Shown here one piece after another: positions 1 to 8,250 of a stretch of 58,619 bases of DNA. This stretch comes from JADCGM01 sp943368345. GTDB lineage: Bacteria > Pseudomonadota > Alphaproteobacteria > Sphingomonadales > Sphingomonadaceae. A program made the position numbers and the translations under genes. Positions within the stretch are counted from its first letter, which is position 1. The number at the start of each line of letters is the position of its first letter. The stretch covers positions 1-58,619 of the forward strand of contig CALRKY020000020.1 of assembly GCA_943368345.1 (NCBI GenBank), read 5' to 3'. The notes beneath the pieces were generated by a model that searched no databases, had not been told where the DNA came from, and worked only from the letters and a program-made list of their open reading frames with translations.

Positions 1-592
1 CACCCGTGCGGAAGCGCTGAAGCTGCTCGACCAAGCGGCGCGGGCCGATCAACCGAGGGCGCTGTATGTGGTGGCGGTTGCGCTGTTCAATGGGGAAGGC
101 ATGACCCGGGATTGGCCGCGGGCCTATGGCTATATGACCCGCGCCTCCGCCAAGGGCGTGGCGCAGGCATCGACCGCGCTGCAGACTATGGCGGCCAGCA
201 TTCCGATGTCCGACCGGGTCAAAGGCGAACAGGTGGCGGCGGCGCTTGCCAAGGTGGAATTCCCGTCCGTCCCGGTTACCTCTCCCGAACGATCCGCCGC
301 AACGATCAGCGTGCCGGACCGGCCAAGAGCTTCGCCCGCGCAAGTGGCAGTCTCGACCCAGGGTTGGCGCGTGCAACTTGGTGCCTTCAAGCACCGTGAA
401 CTGGCAAATGACGCTTGGACGAAGCTGAAACGCGCCGCCCCGTCGGTGCTGGCGGACGCCGACGCGGTGTTTCAGCCTGCCGGTGATTTTGTTCGTCTGC
501 AGATCGGCCCCTACCCCAGCCGCGATGCCGCGAAATCGACCTGCAGCAAGCTCGCCGCCGCTGGAACCGCCTGTTTCGTCGTCGCCGGCTAA
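1..592 (+). CDS. Sel1-repeat / SPOR domain protein, 3' end only
   Basis: The gene starts before the window; the first complete codon in frame is at base 2. The visible N-terminal part (roughly the first 60 residues) has the A..LY..A..LFNGEGM..D...A......A..G...A pattern of Sel1-like (TPR-type) repeats. A Pro/Ala/Ser-rich linker follows. The last 80 or so residues, from GWRVQLGAFKHRELANDAW to the end, form a SPOR domain with its paired F/Y-R-QIGPY strand. SPOR domains bind denuded septal peptidoglycan, so a periplasmic, cell-division-associated protein is inferred. The stop codon overlaps the stop of the convergent serB by three bases. The missing 5' part should hold the signal or anchor sequence. 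Confidence 0.8.
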   Translation, partial: TRAEALKLLDQAARADQPRALYVVAVALFNGEGMTRDWPRAYGYMTRASAKGVAQASTALQTMAASIPMSDRVKGEQVAAALAKVEFPSVPVTSPERSAATISVPDRPRASPAQVAVSTQGWRVQLGAFKHRELANDAWTKLKRAAPSVLADADAVFQPAGDFVRLQIGPYPSRDAAKSTCSKLAAAGTACFVVAG

Positions 593-1470
593 CTGACCCA
601 GTCCCGGCGCGCATAGCCTTGGGCGTACAGCAACACGGTTAAGTCGCCATGCCGGATTGCTGCGTCGGCAGCGGCAGCGGTCTTTGGCTTGGCATGATAG
701 GCGACGCCAAGCCCCGCTGCTTCGATCATCGGAATGTCATTGGCTCCGTCACCAACCGCCAGCGCGCCCGATAGAGCACAACCGATCCTTGCAACCTCCG
801 TCAGCAGCTGTTCGCGCTTGGTCGCGCTGTCGACAATTGGTTTGACGACCGTGCCGGTCAGTCGTCCACCCGCCATAGCCAAGCGATTCGCTACCGCCCG
901 CTCGAAGCCAATCTGAGCGGCGACCGGATCGGCAAAATCAGTGAATCCGCCGGACACGAGGATAGCGGATGCCCCGTCGGCGCGCATGGTCCGGACCAAC
1001 GCCCGTGCCCCCGGCATCAGGTGGACCCGCTCGGCAAGGCAACGGGCGATGACCGACGAATCCAGCCCGCCGAGCAAAGCAACCCGCGCATCCAGCGCTG
1101 CTTCAAAATCCAATTCTCCGCGCATCGCCGCCTCGGTGACCTCGGCGACCTGCGCCTTGATCCCGGCATAATCGGCAAGCTCGTCGATGCATTCGACGGT
1201 GATCATGGTTGAATCCATGTCGGCGATGATCAGTTTCCGTCGGCGATCGGCGGCGACCTGCGCGATGACATCGACCGTCGGCAACGCCGCTTCCAGAACT
1301 GACCTGACCATGCGCAGGTCGCCACCTGTGAACGGCAAGTCGGCGGCAGCGCCCGGTTCGATCCACTGAACCGCACCGGGAACACAGCCCGCTTGCACAA
1401 GCGCGTCCGATGCGGCAGCGATGTCACCGGCGGTCAAGCCATCAGCGCGGACAAGGGTCGCGACGTACAT
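589..1470 (-). CDS. serB: phosphoserine phosphatase SerB
   Basis: Last step of serine synthesis: phosphoserine to serine plus phosphate. A HAD-superfamily enzyme of 293 residues. The nucleophile motif DMDST lies at residues 84-88, followed by the typical SerB segment TVECIDELAD; the Mg-binding GDGANDIPMI motif is near the C-terminus, ahead of GVAYHAKP. An N-terminal region of about 75 residues is as usual for SerB. The frame is open upstream to 1617, but the chosen ATG (1468-1470 read on the minus strand) has a good GGAG five bases upstream and yields a family-typical length. That ATG overlaps the ATG of the divergent miaA in the palindrome CATG, so each gene's leader lies inside the other's coding region. 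Confidence 0.95.
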   Translation of the reverse strand: MYVATLVRADGLTAGDIAAASDALVQAGCVPGAVQWIEPGAAADLPFTGGDLRMVRSVLEAALPTVDVIAQVAADRRRKLIIADMDSTMITVECIDELADYAGIKAQVAEVTEAAMRGELDFEAALDARVALLGGLDSSVIARCLAERVHLMPGARALVRTMRADGASAILVSGGFTDFADPVAAQIGFERAVANRLAMAGGRLTGTVVKPIVDSATKREQLLTEVARIGCALSGALAVGDGANDIPMIEAAGLGVAYHAKPKTAAAADAAIRHGDLTVLLYAQGYARRDWVS

Positions 1471-2341
1471 GCAGTCTCCAGAAAAGCCGCCCGTCGCCGT
1501 CATTGCAGGCCCAACCGCCAGCGGCAAGTCAGCACGGGCGCTGGAACTCGCTCGACGCGAAAATGGCGTGATCATCAATGCCGATGCCAGCCAGGTGTAT
1601 GCCGACCTGCGCATCATCTCGGCCCGACCGTCTGAGGCCGACGAAGCCGATGTCCCGCACCGGCTTTACGGGATTGTCGATGGGGCCACCGCATGGTCCG
1701 CCGCCGATTGGGCTACGCAGACCAAGGCCGCAGTCGCTGACGTACATGCAGCGGGGCAATTGCCGATATTGGTTGGCGGTACCGGCCTCTATCTGCGGAC
1801 GCTCCTCGACGGGATCGCCCCGGTTCCGGTGATTGACCCCGGCATTCGGGCCGAGGTGCGCGGCCTTGCCCTGCCCGACCTGCATCTGGCGCTGACCCGT
1901 GAAGATCCGGCGATGGCGGCAAGGTTGAACCCCGCCGATCGCCAGCGCCTGTCCCGGGCGCTGGAGGTTATGCGGTCGAGCGGTCGTTCGCTTGGCGAGT
2001 GGCAACAGCGGCTAGAGGGCGGGATTGCCGACCACATCAGTCTGCGTCCCAACGTGGTCGCGGTTGATCGCAATACGCTCTACCAACGTTGCAATCTGCG
2101 GTTTGATGCGATGATCGCCGACGGTGCGCTGTCGGAAGTTGCGCTGCTTGGAGAACGGAACCTGTCCCCTGCTCTCCCTGTGATGAAAGCTCTGGGGGTA
2201 CCGCAGCTGCTGTCGGTGGTGCGGGGCGAGGCCGACCTCGCCGTCGCGGTGGAGCAAGCCAAAGCGGCGACCCGCCAATATGCCAAGCGTCAGGTGACCT
2301 GGTTTCGGAACCAGACGGCAGATTGGCCAATTATATCCTAA
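1469..2341 (+). CDS. miaA: tRNA dimethylallyltransferase MiaA
   Basis: Transfers a dimethylallyl group to N6 of A37 in tRNAs that read UNN codons. 290 residues with the P-loop GPTASGKS at 14-21, the NADASQVYADLRIISARP segment that binds tRNA and substrate, and GGTGLYLRTLLDG further on; all are hallmarks of MiaA. The frame is open from an ATG at 1421, but the start at 1469 places the P-loop at the usual distance from the N-terminus. A weak AAGGG lies 11 bases upstream. The start codon overlaps that of serB on the other strand by two bases. The end is close to the reported family length of about 300 residues. It reads away from serB, with the ilv promoter only about 50 bases downstream. Confidence 0.95.
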   Translation: MQSPEKPPVAVIAGPTASGKSARALELARRENGVIINADASQVYADLRIISARPSEADEADVPHRLYGIVDGATAWSAADWATQTKAAVADVHAAGQLPILVGGTGLYLRTLLDGIAPVPVIDPGIRAEVRGLALPDLHLALTREDPAMAARLNPADRQRLSRALEVMRSSGRSLGEWQQRLEGGIADHISLRPNVVAVDRNTLYQRCNLRFDAMIADGALSEVALLGERNLSPALPVMKALGVPQLLSVVRGEADLAVAVEQAKAATRQYAKRQVTWFRNQTADWPIIS

Positions 2342-2388
2342 AATTGCGAAATAATTATGTTTAGAGCAATTATGTTGCTAAACAATGG

Positions 2389-2417
2389 TTGACAGCGCAA
2401 TCAGCCATCCTTATCAG
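2389..2417 (+). promoter_or_regulatory. sigma-70-type promoter of ilvBNC
   Basis: A perfect -35 hexamer TTGACA (2389-2394), a 17-base spacer and TATCAG (2412-2417) as -10. Transcription would start near 2424, leaving a leader of about 23 bases before ilvB. The stretch just upstream (2341-2385) is AT-rich compared with the surrounding sequence. The short leader leaves no room for a peptide attenuator, unlike leuA. Confidence 0.65.
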
Positions 2418-2446
2418 CGCTGCACTGCAACATTTGGAAGCCTGTC

Positions 2447-4198
2447 ATGCCTGCCCCTTTGCTCAGCGGCGCGGAAATCATCATTCAGTCCCTCACCGAT
2501 CTTGGGGTGGAGGTGGTATTCGGCTATCCCGGCGGCGCGGTGCTGCCGATCTATGATGCGCTGTTCCAGCAGGACAAAATCCGCCACATCCTCGTGCGCC
2601 ACGAACAGGCCGCTGTGCATGCTGCCGAGGGTTATGCCCGTTCGTCGGGAAAGCCGGGGGTTGTGCTCGTCACCTCAGGGCCAGGGGCGACCAATGCGGT
2701 CACTGGCATCATGGATGCGATGGCGGATTCGATCCCGCTCATTGTGTTGACCGGTCAGGTTCCGCAGCATTTGATCGGCACCGACGCCTTCCAGGAATGC
2801 GACACCGTCGGCATCACTCGCCATTGTTCGAAACATAATTATCTTGTCCGCGACACCGCCAAACTCGGCGCGGTGGTGCATGAGGCTTTCTACATCGCCA
2901 CATCGGGCCGACCTGGACCTGTCGTCATCGATATCCCGAAGGATGTGCAGGTCACCCGGGCAGCCTACGCCAAACCGACCACAACGGTTCACAAAACCTA
3001 CAAACCGCAGATCAGCGGGGATCGTGACGCCATCGAGGCGGCGGTCGAAATGCTGGCGGCGGCAGAGCGGCCGATCCTCTACACCGGTGGCGGCATCATC
3101 AATTCCGGCCCCGAAGCGACCGCCTTGCTGCGCGAACTGGCCGAACTGACCGGCGCCCCGGTAACCTCGACCCTGATGGGATTGGGCGCGGTGCCGCATG
3201 ATCATCCGCAATTCCTCGGCATGCTCGGGATGCACGGCACCTATGAGGCGAATCTCGCCATGCACGGGTGCGACCTGATGCTGTGCCTTGGCGCACGGTT
3301 CGATGACCGGGTGACCGGCCGGATCGACGCCTTCTCACCGGGCAGCCGGAAAATCCATGTCGATATCGACCGGTCGTCGATCAACAAGAATGTCCGGGTT
3401 GATCTGGCCGTCGTGGGCGATGTCGGTTCGGTGCTCGCCGACATGCTGGCCCTGTGGAAGGAGCGGAACCATCAGGCCGCTGATCAGGGCGACTGGTGGC
3501 GGCGGATTGAGGGCTGGCGGGCGGTGCGCAGCCTCGCCTTCGAACAGTCTGGCGACGCAATTCTTCCCCAGCATGCCATCCGACGGCTGTGGGAGGCGAC
3601 TCACACCAAGTCCCCGATCATCACCACCGAAGTCGGCCAACACCAGATGTGGGCGGCCCAGCATTTCGGCTTCAGCGCCCCGAACAAATGGCTGACGTCG
3701 GGTGGTCTTGGCACCATGGGTTACGGCCTGCCGGCGGCCATCGGCGCGCAGATAGCCAATCCGGATGCGCTGGTCATCGATATCGCCGGCGAGGCATCGA
3801 TCCTGATGAACATTCAGGAAATGTCGACGGCGGTGCAATATCGGCTGCCGGTGAAGATTTTCATCCTCAACAATGAATATATGGGGATGGTCCGGCAGTG
3901 GCAGGAGCTGAACCACGGCTCCCGCTATGCCGAAAGCTATTCGGACGCCCTGCCCGATTTTGTGAAACTTGCCGAAGCTTACGGCTGGACCGGCCTGCGC
4001 ATCGATGCTGTCGATCAACTGGATGACGGCATTGCAGCGATGCTGGCAACGCCCGGTCCTGTCATCGTTGATTGCCGGGTGGCAAAGCTCGCCAATTGCT
4101 TCCCGATGATCCCGTCGGGTGCCTCCCATATCGAAATGATCCTGGAGGCCCCGCAATCCAAGGCCGACGCCAGCGATGAAGCAAGGGCACTGGTCTGA
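2447..4198 (+). CDS. ilvB: acetolactate synthase large (catalytic) subunit
   Basis: ThDP-, FAD- and Mg-dependent first common step of valine, leucine and isoleucine synthesis: two pyruvates to acetolactate, or pyruvate plus 2-oxobutyrate to acetohydroxybutyrate. 583 residues, full length. The catalytic glutamate that activates ThDP is Glu53 in VRHEQAAVHAAEGYAR. The central FAD-binding domain and the C-terminal LNNEYMGMVRQWQEL segment are both present. The ThDP/Mg motif reads AGEASILMN, with Glu where many family members have Asp; from memory this form is common in alphaproteobacterial enzymes. GGAAG lies six bases before the ATG. It overlaps ilvN by one base (TGATG), as expected for a co-translated regulatory partner. 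Confidence 0.97.
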   Translation: MPAPLLSGAEIIIQSLTDLGVEVVFGYPGGAVLPIYDALFQQDKIRHILVRHEQAAVHAAEGYARSSGKPGVVLVTSGPGATNAVTGIMDAMADSIPLIVLTGQVPQHLIGTDAFQECDTVGITRHCSKHNYLVRDTAKLGAVVHEAFYIATSGRPGPVVIDIPKDVQVTRAAYAKPTTTVHKTYKPQISGDRDAIEAAVEMLAAAERPILYTGGGIINSGPEATALLRELAELTGAPVTSTLMGLGAVPHDHPQFLGMLGMHGTYEANLAMHGCDLMLCLGARFDDRVTGRIDAFSPGSRKIHVDIDRSSINKNVRVDLAVVGDVGSVLADMLALWKERNHQAADQGDWWRRIEGWRAVRSLAFEQSGDAILPQHAIRRLWEATHTKSPIITTEVGQHQMWAAQHFGFSAPNKWLTSGGLGTMGYGLPAAIGAQIANPDALVIDIAGEASILMNIQEMSTAVQYRLPVKIFILNNEYMGMVRQWQELNHGSRYAESYSDALPDFVKLAEAYGWTGLRIDAVDQLDDGIAAMLATPGPVIVDCRVAKLANCFPMIPSGASHIEMILEAPQSKADASDEARALV

Positions 4199-4713
4199 TG
4201 CTCGGTCGTAAGGATCCCGTCGAACGGCATACCCTCGCCGTCGTGGTCGACAATGAAGCCGGTGTCTTGGCGCGTATCGTCGGCCTGTTCTCCTCGCGTG
4301 GGTATAATATCGAAAGCCTGACTGTCGCCGACGTCAGCCAGAATCATCAGGTCTCCCGCGTCACCGTCGTCACCAGCGGCACCGCGCATGTGATCGAACA
4401 GATTATCGCCCAGCTCGATCGATTGGTGCCGGTGCACCGGGTCATGGACCTGACCGCGCTTGGCCCCCATGTCGAACGGGAGATGGCGCTGGTGAAGGTG
4501 GCAGGGGCTGGCGAAAAACGGGTCGAGGCGCTGCGGCTCGCCGATGTGTTCCGCGCCCGCGTTGTGGACACCACCACTGGCAGCTTCATCTTCGAAGTGT
4601 CCGGCACCCCGGAGAAAATCGACAGCTTCACCGAACTGATGCGCGAAGTCGGCCTCGTCGAGGTCGCCCGCACGGGCGTCGTCGCCATTTCCCGCGGCCG
4701 CGAAGCCCTTTAG
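4198..4713 (+). CDS. ilvN: acetolactate synthase small (regulatory) subunit
   Basis: Regulatory partner of IlvB that confers valine feedback inhibition. 171 residues, the common length. An N-terminal ACT domain (about residues 10-80) begins with HTLAVVVDNEAGVLARIVGL and the conserved RGYNIESLTVA; the C-terminal domain carries the RVVDTTTGSFIFEVSG segment typical of the family. The ATG overlaps the ilvB stop by one base, and ilvC follows after 33 bases, so the three genes form one operon. Confidence 0.97.
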   Translation: MLGRKDPVERHTLAVVVDNEAGVLARIVGLFSSRGYNIESLTVADVSQNHQVSRVTVVTSGTAHVIEQIIAQLDRLVPVHRVMDLTALGPHVEREMALVKVAGAGEKRVEALRLADVFRARVVDTTTGSFIFEVSGTPEKIDSFTELMREVGLVEVARTGVVAISRGREAL

Positions 4714-4746
4714 ACCCCCAACATATTGCAAAGAGGAACAGACCAC

Positions 4747-5766
4747 ATGCGCGTCTACTATGATGCCGATGCCGATATCGGACTGATCAAGGGCAAGAAA
4801 GTCGCCATCCTTGGCTATGGCAGTCAGGGCCATGCCCATGCCCAGAATCTGCGGGACAGCGGCGTTGCCGAGGTTGCGGTTGCGCTGCGCGGCGGATCGG
4901 CGACCGCCCAGAAGGCCGAAGGTGCCAGTTTCAAGGTTCTGTCCAACGTCGAGGCCGCAAAATGGGCCGATATCATCATGATCCTGGCCCCCGACGAGCA
5001 TCAGGCCGCCATTTATGCAGAGGACCTCGCACCGCACATGAAGCAAGGGGCAGCCCTCGCCTTCGCCCACGGCCTCAACGTCCATTTCGGCCTGATCGAA
5101 CCCCGCGCCGACCTTGATGTCATCATGATCGCGCCAAAAGGACCCGGCCACACCGTCCGGTCGGAATATCAGCGCGGCGGCGGCGTGCCCTGCCTGATCG
5201 CGGTGGCGCAGGATGCGAGCGGCAATGCCCACGACTTGGCCCTCAGCTATGCCTCAGCGGTCGGCGGCGGCCGGTCGGGTATCATCGAGACCAATTTCCG
5301 GGAAGAATGCGAAACCGACCTGTTCGGTGAACAAGCGGTGCTCTGCGGCGGTTTGACCAGCCTGGTTATGGCCGGGTTCGAGACGCTGACCGAGGCTGGC
5401 TATGCGCCAGAAATGGCCTATTTCGAGTGCCTGCACGAGGTGAAGCTGATCGTGGATCTGATGTATGAAGGCGGCATTGCCAACATGCGCTATTCGATCT
5501 CCAACACCGCCGAATATGGCGATTATCACACCGGCCCCCGCATCATCACCGACGAGACCAAGAAAGAGATGAAGCGGGTTCTGGACGATATCCAGAAAGG
5601 CAAGTTCGTTCAGCGCTTCATCATGGACAACCGGATGGGCAATCCGGAGATGAAGGCCGCGCGGAAGCTTCAGGCCGAGCATCCGATTGAAAAAGTCGGG
5701 GCCGAACTGCGGGCGATGATGCCCTGGATCGGTAAAAACCAGTTGGTCGACAAGGCGAAAAACTGA
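4747..5766 (+). CDS. ilvC: ketol-acid reductoisomerase
   Basis: NADPH- and Mg-dependent isomerisation and reduction of acetolactate or acetohydroxybutyrate, the second common step of branched-chain amino acid synthesis. 339 residues, the usual class I (short) form. The Rossmann motif GYGSQGHAHAQNLRDSG starts near residue 25, and the all-helical C-terminal domain carries the Mg ligands in EECETDLFGEQAVLCGG and the later YSISNTAEYGD. A TTG at 4726 is also in frame, but AGAGGAA lies just before the ATG at 4747 and the protein begins MRVYYDADAD as its relatives do. A strong terminator follows. Confidence 0.97.
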   Translation: MRVYYDADADIGLIKGKKVAILGYGSQGHAHAQNLRDSGVAEVAVALRGGSATAQKAEGASFKVLSNVEAAKWADIIMILAPDEHQAAIYAEDLAPHMKQGAALAFAHGLNVHFGLIEPRADLDVIMIAPKGPGHTVRSEYQRGGGVPCLIAVAQDASGNAHDLALSYASAVGGGRSGIIETNFREECETDLFGEQAVLCGGLTSLVMAGFETLTEAGYAPEMAYFECLHEVKLIVDLMYEGGIANMRYSISNTAEYGDYHTGPRIITDETKKEMKRVLDDIQKGKFVQRFIMDNRMGNPEMKAARKLQAEHPIEKVGAELRAMMPWIGKNQLVDKAKN

Positions 5767-5792
5767 GGTCCGATCTGCAAGGCGCCGAAACG

Positions 5793-5822
5793 AAAAAGGC
5801 CCGCGCAAAGCGGGCCTTTTTT
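5793..5822 (+). terminator. rho-independent terminator of ilvBNC
   Basis: A 12-base stem: AAAAAGGCCCGC (5793-5804), a five-base loop GCAAA, then GCGGGCCTTTTT, with six T in all through 5822. The A-tract on the left makes the hairpin symmetric, so it could also stop transcription of the convergent PEP-CTERM gene that ends at 5844. Confidence 0.9.
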
Positions 5823-5843
5823 GGTCTGACGAATGCGAGATCG

Positions 5844-6533
5844 TCAGGTCAACTTGCGGCGACGGCGGCGCATTGCAGCACCTGCCAGCAAAGCCCCACC
5901 AAACAGTGCCAGCGAAGCTGGCTCGGGCGTTGCCACCGTCTGGAACGCGACGTTATCGAGCTCAAACGCGACGCCGTTGCTGACAAACTTGATTTTGTTC
6001 ACAATCTCGTTCGGGGAGAAATAGATATTTACATAGCGGTTTGACCCACCGGACGCTTGATTGCCCGGCACGGCGTTGGCTGCCAGCGCCTGCGCTCCGG
6101 TCACGGTCGTGACCAACGTGTTGTTGTTGTAGAATTCGATCAAATTATAATTGTCGATCGACCCCCAGTAGAGACCAAAATAGGTCAGCTTCTTGTTCGG
6201 GGTGATCAGCGACAATGGCGCGACCGTAGCCGTGCCGTTGCTGCCATTCTGCGGGATGCTCAGATAGCATGTCGTATCACCAGCCGGTGCTGCATAATAG
6301 CCAACCTGGCTGCCCGTCACGAGATGGTAATTGCCGGTCACCGTGATACCGGTAGTGACACCGCAATTGCCGGTCGTGCCATTGAAGGTTTCTGTCGTGA
6401 CGCCCGGTCCCGTAAGCGCGGTGGTAAAGCCGCCACCGTTGGCCGGAACGCCGCCATAATTGATCGTGGCTGCCATCGATGGCAGGCTGGCGATCAATGC
6501 TGCAGCCAAACATGCGGTGCGAAACGTCTTCAT
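5844..6533 (-). CDS. PEP-CTERM sorting domain protein
   Basis: A secreted protein of 229 residues. It has a signal peptide (about residues 1-21, MKTFRTACLAAALIASLPSMA) and ends in a classic PEP-CTERM tail: TPEPASLALFGG, a hydrophobic stretch, then MRRRRRKLT. Such tails are cut by an exosortase, and the proteins are exported to the surface or the exopolysaccharide matrix. The body is rich in Asn, Gly, Thr and Tyr and resembles other PEP-CTERM proteins of unknown function; I recognise no enzymatic domain. The frame is open 35 codons upstream, but this ATG directly precedes the signal peptide. No exosortase gene is in the window. A sigma-54-like promoter lies upstream. Confidence 0.85.
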   Translation of the reverse strand: MKTFRTACLAAALIASLPSMAATINYGGVPANGGGFTTALTGPGVTTETFNGTTGNCGVTTGITVTGNYHLVTGSQVGYYAAPAGDTTCYLSIPQNGSNGTATVAPLSLITPNKKLTYFGLYWGSIDNYNLIEFYNNNTLVTTVTGAQALAANAVPGNQASGGSNRYVNIYFSPNEIVNKIKFVSNGVAFELDNVAFQTVATPEPASLALFGGALLAGAAMRRRRRKLT

Positions 6534-6587
6534 CACGTCCAAATCCTCAATCACTGCCAGACCCACGTCGGACATCCGCATCAGCGA

Positions 6588-6603
6588 TGCATGGCTTATG
6601 CCA
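6588..6603 (-). promoter_or_regulatory. candidate sigma-54 (-24/-12) promoter of the PEP-CTERM gene
   Basis: Read on the minus strand the sequence is TGGCATAAGCCATGCA. Against the sigma-54 consensus TGGCACG-N4-TTGCW it keeps the invariant GG and GC at the exact spacing and 8 of the 12 fixed positions shown. It would start transcription near 6577, giving a leader of about 44 bases. PEP-CTERM systems often travel with the PrsK/PrsR pair and RpoN, which is why this match is of interest. Caution: the core is also a palindrome (ATGGC-TTAT-GCCAT) and could instead be an operator. Confidence 0.5.
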
Positions 6604-6669
6604 TATACCACTTTATACCGCTTTGCTGGTTTATCCAATCACTTGTGTCGATTCACCGCAGGCCCGAAA

Positions 6670-6694
6670 TTACAAAGTGTAAAATTTTCCGACA
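6670..6694. promoter_or_regulatory. candidate activator site upstream of the PEP-CTERM gene
   Basis: Two overlapping symmetric elements: TTACA-AAG-TGTAA (6670-6682) and TGT-N11-ACA (6678-6694). They are centred about 105 bases upstream of the start predicted from the sigma-54-like element, a distance typical of enhancer-binding-protein sites. The surrounding AT-rich 160 bases stand out from the GC-rich background. No regulator gene is nearby; binding by a PrsR-like protein is inference only. Confidence 0.35.
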
Positions 6695-6735
6695 TATCGA
6701 GGCTGACACCCCATCCAAAACGAAACGGCTCCCCC

Positions 6736-8250
6736 TCAAACAGCAGCGTTTGGCACGACCCGTTTTGCTTCAAGTGCAGACAGCGAGGCTTCGTGGTCGC
6801 TGCGATTGCGTTTGTAGAAGGTCAGAGCGGCCAGCATCGTCATCCACAACGTCAGGACAGTCGGCACATAATAGGCACCCAGTCGCCAGATGGCATCGGG
6901 CGATACTTCGCTCGGGCTCGCGCCGGCCTTGATCCCGGCGAAGGTCAGCACGAACGATGCGATCACCACACCAAAGCCCTGCACCAGTTTGCCGACGAAA
7001 CTTGTCGAGGCCGCGAACACGCCTTCTGAGCGCCGACCGGTCTTCAATTCGGAGGGTTCGACAAGGTCGGCGATCATCGAGGCAGAAAGGATCTGGAAGG
7101 CGATGATCAGCGCATAGTCCAGGACGTTGACGACAAGGTAGAACCAGAAGACAAAGCCATCACTCCCACTCGGCAGCACGCCGGTCAGCCGCAAAACGAT
7201 CGGCATCGGCGCTCCCAGATAGGCCAGCAGACCGATAATCATGGCACCGCGACGTTTGCCGATGGTGCGGCTGGCAAGCGGCGCAAGCAGGCCGCCGAGT
7301 ACGGCCGAGATCATCACCGACAGGGCCAGCAGGGATTGCTGCTCCGATGAGAAACCCCAGAAAAAACCATTGAGGTAAAAAGCAAGGGCCGACGACACGC
7401 CGGTGGCGAGCAGTCCCAGCGCGGATACCGTGAACAGGGCGAAAAATGCTCGATCATTCAGGGTTTCAAAAATTTCGGTGAAGACACGTCGTAGTGTCAT
7501 CTGTCGTTGTGGTGGTGGCAGCTTTAGATTTTTGATCTGGTTGTGGGTCGCCATTGCCCCGGTCAGCATCGCCAGAGCGATCAATGTCGAGCCAATGATG
7601 CCATAAATGGCATAGGCGTCACGGTTGTACCGCCCATCGGGGATATCGGCGGTGACAAAGGCCGGAAAAATCAGCCCGAATGCGACAGCGGGCATTATGG
7701 CACCCACGGCCCAAGCGAAAAACTTTTGCAGCGATATCAGCGAGCTGCGCTCAACATAATCCTCCGTCAATTCGGCAGCCAACGCGTCGTTGGGAACTTC
7801 GAACAATGAAGAGGTAAACCGCAAGGTCAGGGTGAGCAGTAACAAATACCAGAATAGCGCGGTTTGCGACCAGCCGTCCGGCGGCATCCAGAGCAGCATG
7901 AAGCACAGCCCGGTCGGCAACACGGCAAAATACATCAACGGGTGGCGACGCCCCCAGCGCGAGCGCAGATTGTCTGACCAATAGCCAATGCCGGTATCGG
8001 TAAAAGCATCGATGACCAGGCTGATGGTGATGGCTAGGCCGACCAGCCGCGCATCCAGCCCGACCACCTGACTATAGAATAACAGCAAAAACCAGTTGAG
8101 GCCGTTGTTGCGAACGCCGGTGGCCGCCGTGCCAAATCCGTAGCCAAACCGCACCAAGGCCGGAACCCTAGTGCGGGGCACTGACTCTTTGGTGACTGCG
8201 CCGCCGTTCGGCATTGTTTCCGCAATGGTGCCGGCGCGAATTTGATCCAA
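6736..8250 (-). CDS. GPH-family sugar:cation symporter (MFS superfamily)
   Basis: A polytopic inner-membrane transporter of 504 residues with about 12 hydrophobic segments. The N-terminal half has NNGLNWFLLLFYSQVVGL and the loop motif IDAFTDTGIGYWSDN followed by SRWGRRHPLMYFAV; this is the glycoside-pentoside-hexuronide (GPH/MelB-like) signature, where the Asp takes part in cation coupling. The substrate cannot be read from the sequence, and no glycosidase or sugar-catabolic gene is adjacent. The TTG at 8250 is chosen because AGGAAGAG lies just upstream of it; an ATG at 8214 (492 residues) is the alternative. It stands alone between the PEP-CTERM gene and leuA. Confidence 0.8.
   Translation of the reverse strand: MDQIRAGTIAETMPNGGAVTKESVPRTRVPALVRFGYGFGTAATGVRNNGLNWFLLLFYSQVVGLDARLVGLAITISLVIDAFTDTGIGYWSDNLRSRWGRRHPLMYFAVLPTGLCFMLLWMPPDGWSQTALFWYLLLLTLTLRFTSSLFEVPNDALAAELTEDYVERSSLISLQKFFAWAVGAIMPAVAFGLIFPAFVTADIPDGRYNRDAYAIYGIIGSTLIALAMLTGAMATHNQIKNLKLPPPQRQMTLRRVFTEIFETLNDRAFFALFTVSALGLLATGVSSALAFYLNGFFWGFSSEQQSLLALSVMISAVLGGLLAPLASRTIGKRRGAMIIGLLAYLGAPMPIVLRLTGVLPSGSDGFVFWFYLVVNVLDYALIIAFQILSASMIADLVEPSELKTGRRSEGVFAASTSFVGKLVQGFGVVIASFVLTFAGIKAGASPSEVSPDAIWRLGAYYVPTVLTLWMTMLAALTFYKRNRSDHEASLSALEAKRVVPNAAV

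Noticed and set aside
2385..2750. 121-codon frame overlapping the start of ilvB, considered as an ilv leader peptide
   Set aside because: It begins at or before the predicted transcription start, has no run of Ile, Leu or Val codons, and most of it is out-of-frame ilvB.
4015..5232. 405-codon open frame on the minus strand opposite ilvB/ilvN/ilvC
   Set aside because: Runs across three certain genes; no start signal and no family likeness.
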